Shown here piece after piece: positions 35,264 to 44,951 of a DNA stretch of 64,000 nucleotides. Location: assembly GCA_005656395.1 (NCBI GenBank), contig SRSI01000044.1, forward strand, positions 1,550,001 to 1,614,000, written 5' to 3'. This stretch comes from Strongyloides papillosus. Its lineage: Eukaryota > Nematoda > Chromadorea > Rhabditida > Strongyloididae. Under the pieces are notes generated by a model. That model had not been told where the DNA came from. It saw only the letters and a list, made by a program, of their open reading frames with translations, and made no database searches. The stretch's first letter is position 1. Each line of letters opens with the position of its first letter. Made by a program: the position numbers and the translations under genes.

Positions 35264-35921
35264 TAATTGAAGTCATCATTTTATTATACTAATAAAGAAT
35301 TATTAAGAAATTAGGGGTTGATTTCAAAGTTCTTTGTATGCCAATAATCAATTTTTTTTTAAAATTAATACTTTGGTTATTTTTTTTATTATTTACAAAA
35401 TAAAAACATATTTTAAAACAAATTGAATATATTTTAAAAACAAAATTATACACCCAAGAAGAATTTAGATAAATAGAAAAAATATTTGTAATTGTGGCTT
35501 TATTGTTTTTATACTTACTAGTTTACTTTTTAAGAATATTCTATCTTATAAATTTTGTTGTTACATAAAATTATATCTTAAGATTTTGTGCTAAATGTAA
35601 TCTTGATTTAATTATTTGGTAAACATTATTTTATTAATTGTTTTATCATGTTTTGCTATTTTTGTATTATCGTAATAAATTTATTATTAATACATTTTTC
35701 AAAAAGTATAAATAAAAATTTTAAAAGCAATTAAACAATTTTAGATGACATATTTCGTCAAATTGCTATCTATTATCATATTTAGAATACATCTACATGA
35801 CTTATTAAATATTTTACAGCAAGCAACAATCAAAAACATTCAAGAAATATTAATAAAAAATTGATTAAAATTAACAGTATTAAAATAATAACTTGTAGAG
35901 AAATATATCGACCCAGGCACA
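35264..35921. other. AT-rich stretch, nothing recognised
   Basis: No gene or clear repeat. The last 20 bases before the tRNA are GC-richer than the surroundings. Confidence 0.4.
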
Positions 35922-35995
35922 GATTTCGTGGTGTAGTCGGTTATCACATCTGTCTAACACACAGAAGGTCGGCGGTTCGAATCCGCCCGAAATCA
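35922..35995 (+). tRNA. tRNA-Val(AAC)
   Basis: A complete cloverleaf on the forward strand. The acceptor GATTTCG pairs perfectly with CGAAATC and the discriminator is A. The anticodon loop is CTAACAC, giving AAC for valine. The D-arm reads GTGTAGTCGGTTATCAC and the T-loop TTCGAAT. There is no intron. A T-run follows (TTCTTTTT), suitable for polymerase III termination. It converges with the interrupted tRNA-Val(CAC) 110 bp away. Confidence 0.96.
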
Positions 35996-36105
35996 TTCTT
36001 TTTGACAAAATATTGAAATTTTAAATAGTAAAACAAATTATTTTTTCAATTTTATCTTTTTGAAGTAAAAATCGTTAGACTTTGAGTATAATATCTCAAA
36101 AAAGC

Positions 36106-36173
36106 TGGCCATAGCCGGGTTCGAACCGGCGACTTTCTGCGTGTGAAGCAGACGTGATAACCGACTACACCAT
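36106..36173 (-). tRNA. tRNA-Val(CAC), body; 5' acceptor strand displaced by an element
   Basis: On the reverse strand, everything from the D-arm (GTGTAGTCGGTTATCAC) to the 3' acceptor strand TATGGCC is present. The anticodon loop TTCACAC gives CAC, and the T-arm is GCCGG/CCGGC. The bases where the 5' acceptor strand should be are instead the end of element A and do not pair. A matching 5' strand, TGCCGTA, lies at 36963-36969 beyond the element (six of seven pairs, one of them G-U, mismatch at pair 1). Box A and box B remain together, so polymerase III might still transcribe a 5'-altered RNA. A normal tRNA would need removal of 788 bp. Confidence 0.85.
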
Positions 36174-36961
36174 CACCCAGAAAGGAAGCATCCCCTCAAG
36201 GTAATGATTTCGTCGATTTTTGTGCATATACCAATTCATCACCTTGAGTTGATGATTTTAAAAAAATACAAGAGGGATACCTTTCCCCAATAAAATGCCT
36301 TAGAACATCTGTTTATAGCAATGTTCTTATTTATAGCTATGTTTCAACAATTAGAAGTAGTAATTAAGATTTTTTATTATAAAATAAAGATATAACAATA
36401 AATACAAAATTATATAACAATTTAATGAATATTTAAAACTTTAAATTTAACAAAGATGATGACAACAAAAGCAATAAATAATAATTGTAAATATAGTGGT
36501 AAAACTTACCTAGATTGACAATAACTCGTACCTGCATGCTAAATAGTGAGATTCACCTACCCTGCAAACTAGAAACAATTATAAATGTTAACTGAAACAA
36601 TAACTTACATGTATACTTGAATATTCCTGTTGATTTTAAAATATAAGTAACAATTCCATGCATTGCCTAAAAAATACCTAGATTTTAAGTAAAAAAAAAC
36701 TTATCTTTATCTGTAGTTTATTCTATTTATAAATAATTAGTCGGCACTCCTTAATTTACACCTAAAATAAAAATATTAATAAGTTAAAGTTAGTAGAAAA
36801 AAGTTACGAAATAACAATGTTTTGACAACTTGATATATAATTCCAATGTTGTGTTACACCTTCGTAAGACATCTTCCGTATACTAAATTCTAAATAAAAT
36901 CATCACCTCAAGGTGATGTTTTTAAATTCATCACCTTGAGGTGATGATTCTGTTCTGAGTG
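36174..36961 (-). mobile_element. CACTC element A, inside tRNA-Val(CAC)
   Basis: A 788-bp element with ends CACTCAGAA...TTCTGGGTG as read on the tRNA strand. An exact 2-bp duplication AT flanks it (36172-36173 and 36962-36963). Two palindromes of the ATCACCTTGAGGTGAT type sit near each end. It is nearly identical to element B (62958-63725). Inside, on the tRNA strand, are remnants of the small spliced gene seen intact in the tRNA-Lys element (start ATGTCTTACGAAG near 36867). CACT-type tips, a 2-bp duplication and subterminal repeats resemble CACTA/EnSpm transposons; that classification is inference. Confidence 0.85.
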
Positions 36962-36962
36962 A

Positions 36963-36969
36963 TACGGCA
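36963..36969 (-). tRNA. Displaced 5' acceptor strand of tRNA-Val(CAC)
   Basis: TGCCGTA on the reverse strand pairs with TATGGCC of the tRNA body at 36107-36113, with one G-U pair and a mismatch at the first pair. Joined directly to the body it gives the normal spacing to the D-arm. Confidence 0.7.
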
Positions 36970-38491
36970 TGGACGTGGGAAAATTTTCTTCTTACAATTA
37001 AAATTATTTTGTTGAAAAATCGTCAAAAAAGTACATATAAATGACTTTTTCTTTCCATAACTAAATATGAAGTATCTTAAGAATATGTCCTTCCTAACTT
37101 TTTAAATATTAAATGTAATAAAACAACATTCTATATATGTTTAAGATTAATTATGAATAATTAGTAATGTTTTTTCTATCATTTTTGTAAATTTTTAAAA
37201 CTTCAATAAATCAAAATTTCTAGAAAATTTTCTTTAATTTAAAATAAATAAGAATTATGTAAAACAGGGGATTTTACTAAAAAATTAAGGAATTTGATAG
37301 AAAAAAAAATTTGGCAGTAAAAGGGTTTTACATTTGTTAAACCTTCTTATTTAAATGTTTAAACCTTAAATGTTTAAAAAAATGTCTTTTATATAATAAA
37401 AACATATTCGAACTATAGATAAATTATTTTTAAACGACTTAAATTTTCAAAAAATTTTCAAGTACAATTTTTTTTAAATTAAAAGAGGTTAAAAGTCAGT
37501 AAACAATATACAAATGTACGTAAAATTCAAAAATGATGGAAATAGTCTAAGTAAACTGTCGATTTAACTTAACTTAAAAAATAAATATATCATTATTATA
37601 TTCTATTGTTAATTATGTTTTTTTTAGGTACACATACCAATAAAATAAAGTTTACTAGTCGACTTTTTTGGTTCAAATAATAAAAAGATGTACTCTTACT
37701 GCATTTATAATAAACAAAGATTCACTAGATAACTTTTAAGCAATTCATTAAACTTAAAATTGTATTAATGAGTTAGTTTCGTTAACTATTTAACTCTATC
37801 CCCATTATGGGGTAATTAACGACAGCAATGCCTATTAGTTAATGCAATGCTTAAGCTTTATCAAAATATTAACGAAAATAATGTACTATCTTCAAAAAAG
37901 TCATAAAATTAAGATAGAAGGAATTTAAATAATTATTAATAAATCTTTTTATTTCTATTAAAATAATAAAATATTTTGGAAAAAAGTTTAAAAAATTAAT
38001 TTAAAAACAAGATTGCGAAACAGTTAAAAAAAACAATAATACAATAGCTTACTGCTAAAAAAACAAATAGGCTAAATAAAATTGGTCATACAAACAAATA
38101 AAGATTAAAAATTGACACTAATTTATAAATTTTGGCCAAAATAATACTCAGAAACACAAATACTGCAAAAAAAATTTGCTGCAAGTACTACCAAATACTA
38201 CTAAATGTAGTTATTTATTCATTTATATTTCAAAAATATTTTTTAGTGCCAAAAAGATGACATATTTGACGATATACATGAAGGGAATCTATATTCTAAA
38301 GATTGGCATTAAATATTGTACAACAATATTGAATAAAAGTATTTTTGATAATTTAATGAAAAAATTATATGATAGAATCTTTTTTTTAGAAACATTTATC
38401 AATATGATAATATAAATAACTCTTATTATACTATTAATGTAAAATAAGTTAATTTTTTATATAAATAAATTTCTTAATTAATTATCTATTT
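36970..38491. other. AT-rich stretch, nothing recognised
   Basis: It contains a small palindrome CCCCATTATGGGG near 37800. A forward ORF of 79 codons at 38176-38415 has no recognisable domain and is not called. No other feature is seen. Confidence 0.4.
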
Positions 38492-38495
38492 TTAA

Positions 38496-39194
38496 CTCTT
38501 TCAGCTCTGAATTTATAAGAAACATGGCTTTGTCAATTTTAAATTTTAAAAATAATGGAATGATTTTATACTCATTCGATAGAGAAGAGTTGGCGAAATA
38601 ATCCTATCTAAAATTGAATATGGTGCTACTTAATAATAATATACAGTAGTTATTTAAAGTAGAGGTAAAATGAATAATTTAGTAAAAATTTTAGAATAAC
38701 AAATTTATAAAAGAAATATATATATATAGATAATAAAACAATGAAAGAAGCATTATTATAGTAACTTTTTAAGTTTTATAAAGATAAGCATTCAATTATT
38801 GCAATATTTTATTCTTAGACATTTTTATAAGCAATAATAAATTTTACAATAAATGATTGATATAAAAAATTTTTGTGGTATATATGCATAATAAAGCTAA
38901 AGATGTCAAAGTTTACCAAAAACGATAAAAATACTTTAGACTTTCTTATGATATTTAGTAGATATAGGTAAAAAGTCTAATTCTTACAATAAAATTAACT
39001 TTTTTTTACTTACTAAATGTATATAATTGTGGTAATTGTGATGCTGTTATTCAATAGATAGATTTTATTTTATTGCAATTTTTAATATTTTTTTCAATTT
39101 CGCCAACCTTTTTTTGCTATATACGTTTTTAAAAAATAATATTTTAACTAAAATTTATGCTGTTACATTCAATTCAAGTTCAGAGCTGAAAGGG
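38496..39194. mobile_element. piggyBac-type MITE (TTAA-flanked)
   Basis: The 699-bp element starts CTCTTTCAGCTCTGAA and ends TTCAGAGCTGAAAGGG, with TTAA on both sides (38492-38495 and 39195-39198). A TTAA target and CCCTTT-type tips are characteristic of piggyBac. There is no transposase ORF, so it is non-autonomous. Confidence 0.85.
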
Positions 39195-39872
39195 TTAAAT
39201 ATAAACATTTTCGAGAATAATAATATTTAAAACAGTTTTAATTATATGAATCTTTACAAAATATATTTTTTACATTTGCAATATAACAATTCATATGCTA
39301 ATTACTTTCTTTTACTATTCAAATAAAAAAATACGAAAAAATTTTTTTAAATTGGTTTGTAGAAGCTTTATAAAAATGAAAAAGATTAATAAATACATTT
39401 TATTAATTCGATTACAAAGTTATAAAAACAGTATATGATAATTAACTTTTTCTACAATATTATCGTTATTAAAATATAAATAACAAATTCAATTTCAATT
39501 TTACTTAAAGGAATAATTTTTTTCATAGTATAATTTTTAGAATTCTCAATCATGTTTTAAAACAAAATTAATTTTTTTCTAAAAATTTAAAAAATCTACT
39601 GTAAAAAATTTAAATTAAATAAGAGAATGTTAATGATTATTGTTTTTTTCATTCATTTGCTAATCTTTTTCTTATGTGTATTCAATTTTTTAAAGTCATG
39701 GGAAATAATATTTTACAACTTCGTGGAAAATACTATCCTGATTTAATTATTTGATAAATTTTATTAAGTTTTTTCTATATTTTGTTATTGTTTGTAATAT
39801 TGTTAAGGCTCATGGGACACTCAGCTAAAATATTTTTACCGTTTGGTAAAGTGTAATCATAATTTAATTTAG

Positions 39873-40030
39873 CGGTAAACAAATTAAATAATATGATCAA
39901 ATTATATTCAAAAATATATCTTTATTAAACTAAAAGAAATTAATATCAATAACGGTAAACAAATTAAATAAAATGATCAAAGTATATTCAAAAATATATC
40001 TTTATTAAATTAAAAGGAATTAATATCAAG
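39873..40030 (+). repeat. 80-bp tandem duplication in the MULE leader
   Basis: Two adjacent copies of an 80-bp unit that starts CGGTAAACAAATTAAATA, differing at a few positions. They lie upstream of the transposase start. Confidence 0.85.
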
Positions 40031-40210
40031 CATTTGGTATACTTCTGTTTTGAATAGAAAGTATTTTATATATAATAATTTGTATATTAAATTTTATTAA
40101 ATAGGTATTTTGATAATTGATAGTTAATCAGTTTTTTACTTGCTATGTTAATCTTTATTGCAATGGTTTTTGCCAAAGTAGATTCTCCTTAGTGTATACT
40201 TATTAAAAAT

Positions 40211-42027
40211 ATGCTTCAACATAACAATCAAGCTAATGTATCAGATATTTTATATTTTTTAAAGGTATAGTGTTGTTAAAATAATTATTTTTATCATATT
40301 TAATAAATTCTTAGGCCCGTAATTTAAACGTTGCAACAGAAAAAACTGTAAGAAAGATAAAAAATGAAATTTTACTAGAAATTAATAATAACAAGAATAC
40401 TTCTTTTTTTAATAAAACCATTGATGATTCTAAAGAAAATAATATCCCAAATGAAAATGTTAAAGAAAATTAAAAATTTAATTTGAAACAATTTGATGCC
40501 TATGATACAGAAAAAATTATTTTTAATTTGTCATCACAAAGATCTTCAAATAAAGCAATTTTTGTAAAAGATGATGGAACAAGTGATTTTGAAAATTGTT
40601 GGAGCCATAAGTATATACTTAAAAATAAACTTGAATCACATAATTCCTACTACTGCTCAAATTGTGAAAAACATTGTGGTGATAATGAAAAAATTATTTC
40701 AACTATTAATTTACGAAATCAGACAATTATAAAGTTTAAGGAACATGTTGTTGGTTGTCAAAAAATAAGTTTATTATCAATAGTTCTAGAAAATATTAAA
40801 TTTTTGATTAATAGACATCTTGATTCAGGAAGTGTTACTGAAAGTGATGTTTTTACAGTTTTTCATGACTATTGTTGTAATTTTCGTAAATTAAATGATT
40901 TAGATCCATTTTTACTTACAACAAGTGAAGAATTTTGTTCATATTCAACATTTATGAATACTTCTAGTAAAAGAATTAACCGTCGTGATTTTACAAAACT
41001 TGAATTAACTGATGAATTAAAGCTAAGTAAATATAATCAACAGTTTCTTCAATATATTGATAACGATTTGGTGTTATTATTTACTCAGAAGTCTATTGAA
41101 TGTTTAATTTCAAGTGATACAGTGGTGATGGATGGGACATTTAAAAAAAGTGCTGTGAATTTTGAACAATTGTATATACTTCATGAACAATTCAAATCAC
41201 TTAGTATACCAGTTGTATACGCATTTATGAATTCCAAAGATGTAAAAAATTATGAAAAAATGTTCTTAATTATCAAAGAACATACTAAAGATAAAATTTT
41301 TAATTTTATTCTTGATAAAGAATTAGCTGTGTTGAGTGCTGCAAAAAAAATTTTTAAAAATTCAAGTTTTAAATTATGCAGTTTTCATCTTCAACAAGCT
41401 GTTCAACGTTATCTAGCATCTCATAATATGACTAAACTTTTTAAAAATAAAAAGTTAAGTGAAAAATATTTGCGTAATACCAAAAATGTCATTGAAACAC
41501 GTATGAAATTGAGGATACTGATAAAAAAACTATATATTGTTTTTTTTCTACCATCAGAAGTGATGCAAAATTACGTTAAAAATATTTTGATAAGTAAAAT
41601 AAATTCTGTTGCTGCGACATGTCCTAGATATTAAGAAAATATTAAACAGTTTTGTCAGTATATTGTAATAAATTGAATTCATAGAAAAGGTTCATTTACT
41701 TCAAAAATGATAAGTTATTATAATGTACTTATACGTACAAGTAAAAGAAGCGAGTCATTTCATGGAAAAATGAATAGATCAAATTTAATGAAATCTAAAG
41801 CTAATATATTAAAAGCTATTTCTCAAGTAAGATCATTAGATTTTCAATACATGAGTGCTTATATTAGAGAATCAAAAGTAATTGGAACAATAAATATAAG
41901 TGAGAAAAATAAAATGCTTTTAAAAGTGTTTCAAAACTATAAAAAAGGAGAAGAAGAAAAATATCTTGAGGAAATTGCTTTAGTTTTTGATAATTTAAAT
42001 AAAAAAAAATTTAAATTTATTATATAA
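40211..42027 (+). pseudogene. MULE transposase, three in-frame stops
   Basis: A likely first exon (40211-40264, 18 codons from ATG) ends at a GT donor. A 50-bp intron ends ttcttag, and exon 2 starts at 40315 in frame with all later coding sequence. The N-terminus is helix-turn-helix-like. Around codon 255 the MULE core begins with VVMDGTFK (first catalytic Asp), followed by an LYILHEQF stretch. A second region has FILDKELAVLSAAKKIF, then CSFHLQQAV. The C-terminal part (41707-42027) reads RTSKRSESFHGKMN, the usual conserved block. The frame is broken by stops at 40471 (TAA), 41632 (TAA) and about 41674 (TGA). All pieces stay in one frame, so the decay is recent and by point mutation. Confidence 0.85.
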
Positions 42028-42163
42028 TGTTTAAAAATTTTAGAAGATATATTCAAATAAATTTACTAACACTCTTAATTAAATTTGCATATACATACAC
42101 AAGATATACACTTTACCAAACGGTAAAAATATTTTAGCTGAGTGTACCCCGAGCCATTGTTAA

Positions 42164-42571
42164 ATTCATCCTTTTTAACAAAATAAAAAAACGACAATAT
42201 AAAAACATTTATTTTAAAAACTAACTAACATCGATAAAAAATACTCTTTTACAGCCGCAAAGTCATTAAAATTGTCATTGAATTTTCATTCACAACAAAT
42301 ATCATAATAAACTATTTTAGAATTTTAAAATACCAGTACGTTTTTAAAAAAAAAGTATAAATGTAGGTAATTATTTAAATGGAAGTTAAACTAAATAGAT
42401 GTAAAAATATTTCATCTAATTAAAATTAATACTCATTATTTTATTTAAAACACATCTATAAAGCCATAAAAGTTATTAAACAACTAAAAAAACATTAATG
42501 AATATTAATAGAAGTTGATGAAGTTTAGTGAGTTTGGTAAAATGTTTCATGGAGAAGTAAGTGACCCTCGT
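42164..42571. other. AT-rich stretch, nothing recognised
   Basis: No feature between the MULE and the element upstream of tRNA-Lys. Confidence 0.4.
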
Positions 42572-42579
42572 CGTAGCCT

Positions 42580-43518
42580 GGTGGCAAGTCATTTCTTCAA
42601 TATTTTGCACCAAAAAGGCAAAACATTATTCCAACCAAAATTATTTTTTAAATACGCGGCAAACGTTTTTCCAAGATAATAAATTTTATTTATATTTATA
42701 AAAAAAGAAGTTGAATATTAATTTAGTGATAAGGAAATGATGGTAAATAAGAGTTCGAAGTGCAATTGAAACCACCATTTTGTAAATTGTGGGAAATGTT
42801 TTTTCAAAATGTATTTTTGATAGTATTTAAAAATGTATGTATAAGTTACTATAAATTCGAATTAATTGTTAATTTTATGGTAATATATAGTGTACATATT
42901 TATATATATAGTTCATTTATCAATAGGGATTTTATTTAATAAAATAATCTCTTTTGATTAAAGCTATAAGGGTTTATATAGTCATTTGTTAATTTAGTTG
43001 GTAAAAGAACACCGTAAATGTTTGTTGTTCCTTAACATAGACATATTAAAAATTATCATAACATTGAACAACATAGATAAAGCACTTATTATTAATTGAT
43101 ACATTTTTTTTACTTAGTTACCAATTTTTTAATATTGATGCATTCTTCTTAATATGTCCCTAAGATAATGACATTGTTAATTTATATATTCAGTTAAATA
43201 GACAATAAAAAGATTGTGGGAAATAAAAAATGTAATTATTTATCACTTTTATTTAGACTTTAATTATCATATCAGTAAATTATTTACTACATTTCTAAAA
43301 ATTATTTTTTTATAATCAAATTCCAATAAGCTTATAAAGTAACTACCATTTTATTTTATAAGATAGTTACTTTCCCAGGTAAAAAAATTAATCAACGTAA
43401 TTTAAATTGCTTATTATATGATAGAGATTAATTATTTGTAAATGTTCGCCCAATTTTTTTTGGTTGGAATAACGTTTTGCCTTTTTGGTGCAGAATATTG
43501 AAGAAAAGCCTTGCCACC
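42580..43518. mobile_element. TIR element (MITE) at the 5' end of tRNA-Lys
   Basis: The 939-bp element starts GGTGGCAAGTCATTTCTTCA and ends with the inverted partner CTTGCCACC. The arms are about 75 bp and share GCACCAAAAAGGCAAAAC. CGTAGCCT is duplicated exactly (42572-42579 and 43519-43526). The right copy overlaps the first four bases of tRNA-Lys. There is no ORF. The 8-bp duplication and GG tip resemble the MULE-type families in the window. Confidence 0.85.
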
Positions 43519-43522
43519 CGTA

Positions 43523-43532
43523 GCCTTCCTAG
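43523..43532 (+). tRNA. Displaced 5' acceptor strand of tRNA-Lys(TTT)
   Basis: GCCTTCC (43523-43529) pairs with GGAGGGC at 44525-44531 in all seven positions, including one G-U pair. It is followed by T at position 8 and then AG, the left copy of the 2-bp duplication. Confidence 0.85.
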
Positions 43533-44467
43533 CACTCAAAGTCAAAATGTCACCTATAGGTGACAATGTTGAGATTGTCACCTACAGGTGACAGTATCTC
43601 CTAATTAGAATTTCCAATACGTAAATTCTATTCCAATGTTTATTGTAAAAATAACATTAAGGAAGTATTTCAAAATACTTTTATCTTACTAATTTTATTG
43701 AATTTGGAAAGAACAAGTCTAGTTTTTACTGTTGATTAGTATTATTTCTAGAGTTCAAGTATGCTACCAGTGAAAAAATGTCTTACAAATTACCAAGTAA
43801 GTTTAAATTAGTTAAATTTTATAGTGATTTTTGTTTCTAGATTTTGAAATGATATTAGAATATTAGGTAAGTGTTGCTTTTTATTCTAATGGTCAAATTT
43901 AGGTTTAACAGCAGTACCAACTGTCAGAATGTTTCCAGAACTATCAGATAAGTTTATATATCTATAATAAGCTACTGAACCATTGTTTTTAGGAATGTCA
44001 CTGGCCATTGGGATTGTCTTTCGAGGTATTTATACTTTCATTTACATGGGTAAGTGGCTTCTATCATTTTGATAGTTTAATTTAGATTTAAATATCGTGC
44101 TAGTGGATAAAAAACAAACACAAATATCAGATAAGTTTATCATTCTAATAACTTTATATACATATTTTTTAGTATTTGAATTTATTGGTACAATGGGAAA
44201 TTGAAAAAGAGGGCAGAAAAAGTTTATAGGTATGTTTTTAATTGTTTATTTATTACATTGTTTTTGTTTATAAATAAAAATATTACCTTAAACATGTGTA
44301 GTTTTATTTTAATTTGTGATCTTAAAGAGAATAACTTTTGGAACCTAGTAAAAATTCTAGGTGACAATGTCTTTTTTTTTTGACTTTGTCACCTGTAGGT
44401 GACAATCTCTTAGATTCCTAAAAATTTAAGACATTGTCACCTATAGGTGACAATCTGACTTTGAGTG
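43533..44467 (+). mobile_element. CACTC element inside tRNA-Lys(TTT)
   Basis: A 935-bp element with ends CACTCAAAGTCA and TGACTTTGAGTG, perfect inverted repeats of at least 12 bp. AG is duplicated on both sides (43531-43532 and 44468-44469). Two 20-bp-class palindromes, TTGTCACCTATAGGTGACAA or close variants, sit near each end. It is a different subfamily from elements A and B: tips, palindromes and the internal gene are related but diverged. It carries a small four-exon ORF in the same direction as the tRNA. Confidence 0.88.
43778..44204 (+). CDS. Predicted 50-aa membrane-type protein, four exons, inside the CACTC element
   Basis: Exons are 43778-43796, 43903-43947, 43993-44049 and 44173-44204. 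They sum to 153 nt, exactly 51 codons with a TGA stop, and all three introns fall in phase 1. Donors are gtaagt, ataagt and gtaagt; acceptors all end tttag. The second intron is AT-AG, and ataagt is also present at the same place in elements A and B. The product starts MSYKLPSLTAVPT and has one hydrophobic segment (MSLAIGIVF onward), so it may span a membrane. I do not recognise the family. It could be a captured host gene or a gene of the element. In A and B the MSY start and a VPT motif persist, but stops follow. Exon calls are from reading alone. Confidence 0.5.
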
Positions 44468-44532
44468 AGCTCAGTTGGTAGAGCGTTAGACTTTTAATCT
44501 AACGGTCAGGGGTTCGAGCCCCCTGGAGGGCT
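44468..44532 (+). tRNA. tRNA-Lys(TTT), body; 5' acceptor strand displaced
   Basis: This holds everything from the D-arm (GCTCAGTTGGTAGAGC) on. The anticodon arm is TTAGA CTTTTAA TCTAA (anticodon TTT), the T-arm AGGGG/CCCCT, and the 3' acceptor strand GGAGGGC with discriminator T. The 5' acceptor partner is at 43523-43529, on the far side of a 935-bp element. Without the element and one AG copy the gene is a perfect tRNA-Lys. Box B is intact and box A keeps most of its consensus. Confidence 0.9.
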
Positions 44533-44866
44533 TCCTTTTCAAATTATTATAATTGGAAGAGTCAGTTACATTTTTTAGAATATAAAATTTTTCATTTATT
44601 GTCTATTACTTTTGATATTTCTCTATATACTATAATAACTTTGTCAATAAATATATAGTATGATTAAAATACTCTCAGTTATAATTAATATAATATAATA
44701 AAAGTTTTTAGATAGAAAATTTCTGTGTACTGTTTTGTTATTCTTAAAAATAATACTATTATAGTAAAAGTTAAATAATTGTTTTACGACTAAGAAACAT
44801 AACAACAAAAATTTTTTATATATTTAATATTTATGGAAAAATACTTCCAAAAAATGGACAAATCAA

Positions 44867-44948
44867 CGCCTTGAGCAGGATTCGAACCTACGCGGGCAGA
44901 GCCCAACAGATTTCAAGTCTGTCCCATTAACCACTCTGGCATCAAGGC
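44867..44948 (-). tRNA. tRNA-Ser(TGA)
   Basis: A complete class II tRNA on the reverse strand. The acceptor pairs GCCTTGA with TCAAGGC perfectly. The anticodon loop is CTTGAAA, giving TGA, in stem CAGA/TCTG. The variable arm TTGGGCTCTGCCCGCG is the same as in tRNA-Ser(GCT). A GGGTG-family element begins three bases beyond its 5' end, so its upstream region is transposon sequence. Confidence 0.95.
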
Positions 44949-44951
44949 TAC

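Larger units (their letters stand above)
39807..42155 (+). mobile_element. MULE transposon with TIRs and 8-bp duplication
   Basis: A 2349-bp element. The left end reads GGCTCATGGGACACTCAGCT and the right end is its inverted partner. The TIRs extend through GCTAAAATATTTTTACCGTT to at least 45 bp. ATTGTTAA is duplicated exactly at 39799-39806 and 42156-42163. It encodes a broken MULE transposase on the forward strand. A tandem duplication lies between the left TIR and the gene. Confidence 0.9.

Noticed and set aside
36106..36969. A long natural intron or an archaeal-type split tRNA as the explanation for the split tRNA genes
   Set aside because: The inserted DNA has inverted-repeat ends, 2-bp duplications and near-identical copies in different tRNAs, which fits transposition. 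RNA-level removal cannot be excluded without RNA data, so it remains only an alternative.
38176..38415. Forward ORF of 79 codons near the piggyBac MITE as a transposase piece
   Set aside because: No motif of a DDE transposase or other family is visible; length is within chance for this base composition.
40471..41676. In-frame TAA and TGA in the MULE and in the element A/B gene as evidence for a changed genetic code
   Set aside because: The Ty3/gypsy gag-pol runs 1492 codons without internal stops and ends at TAA just before its LTR. The other stops are better explained by decay.
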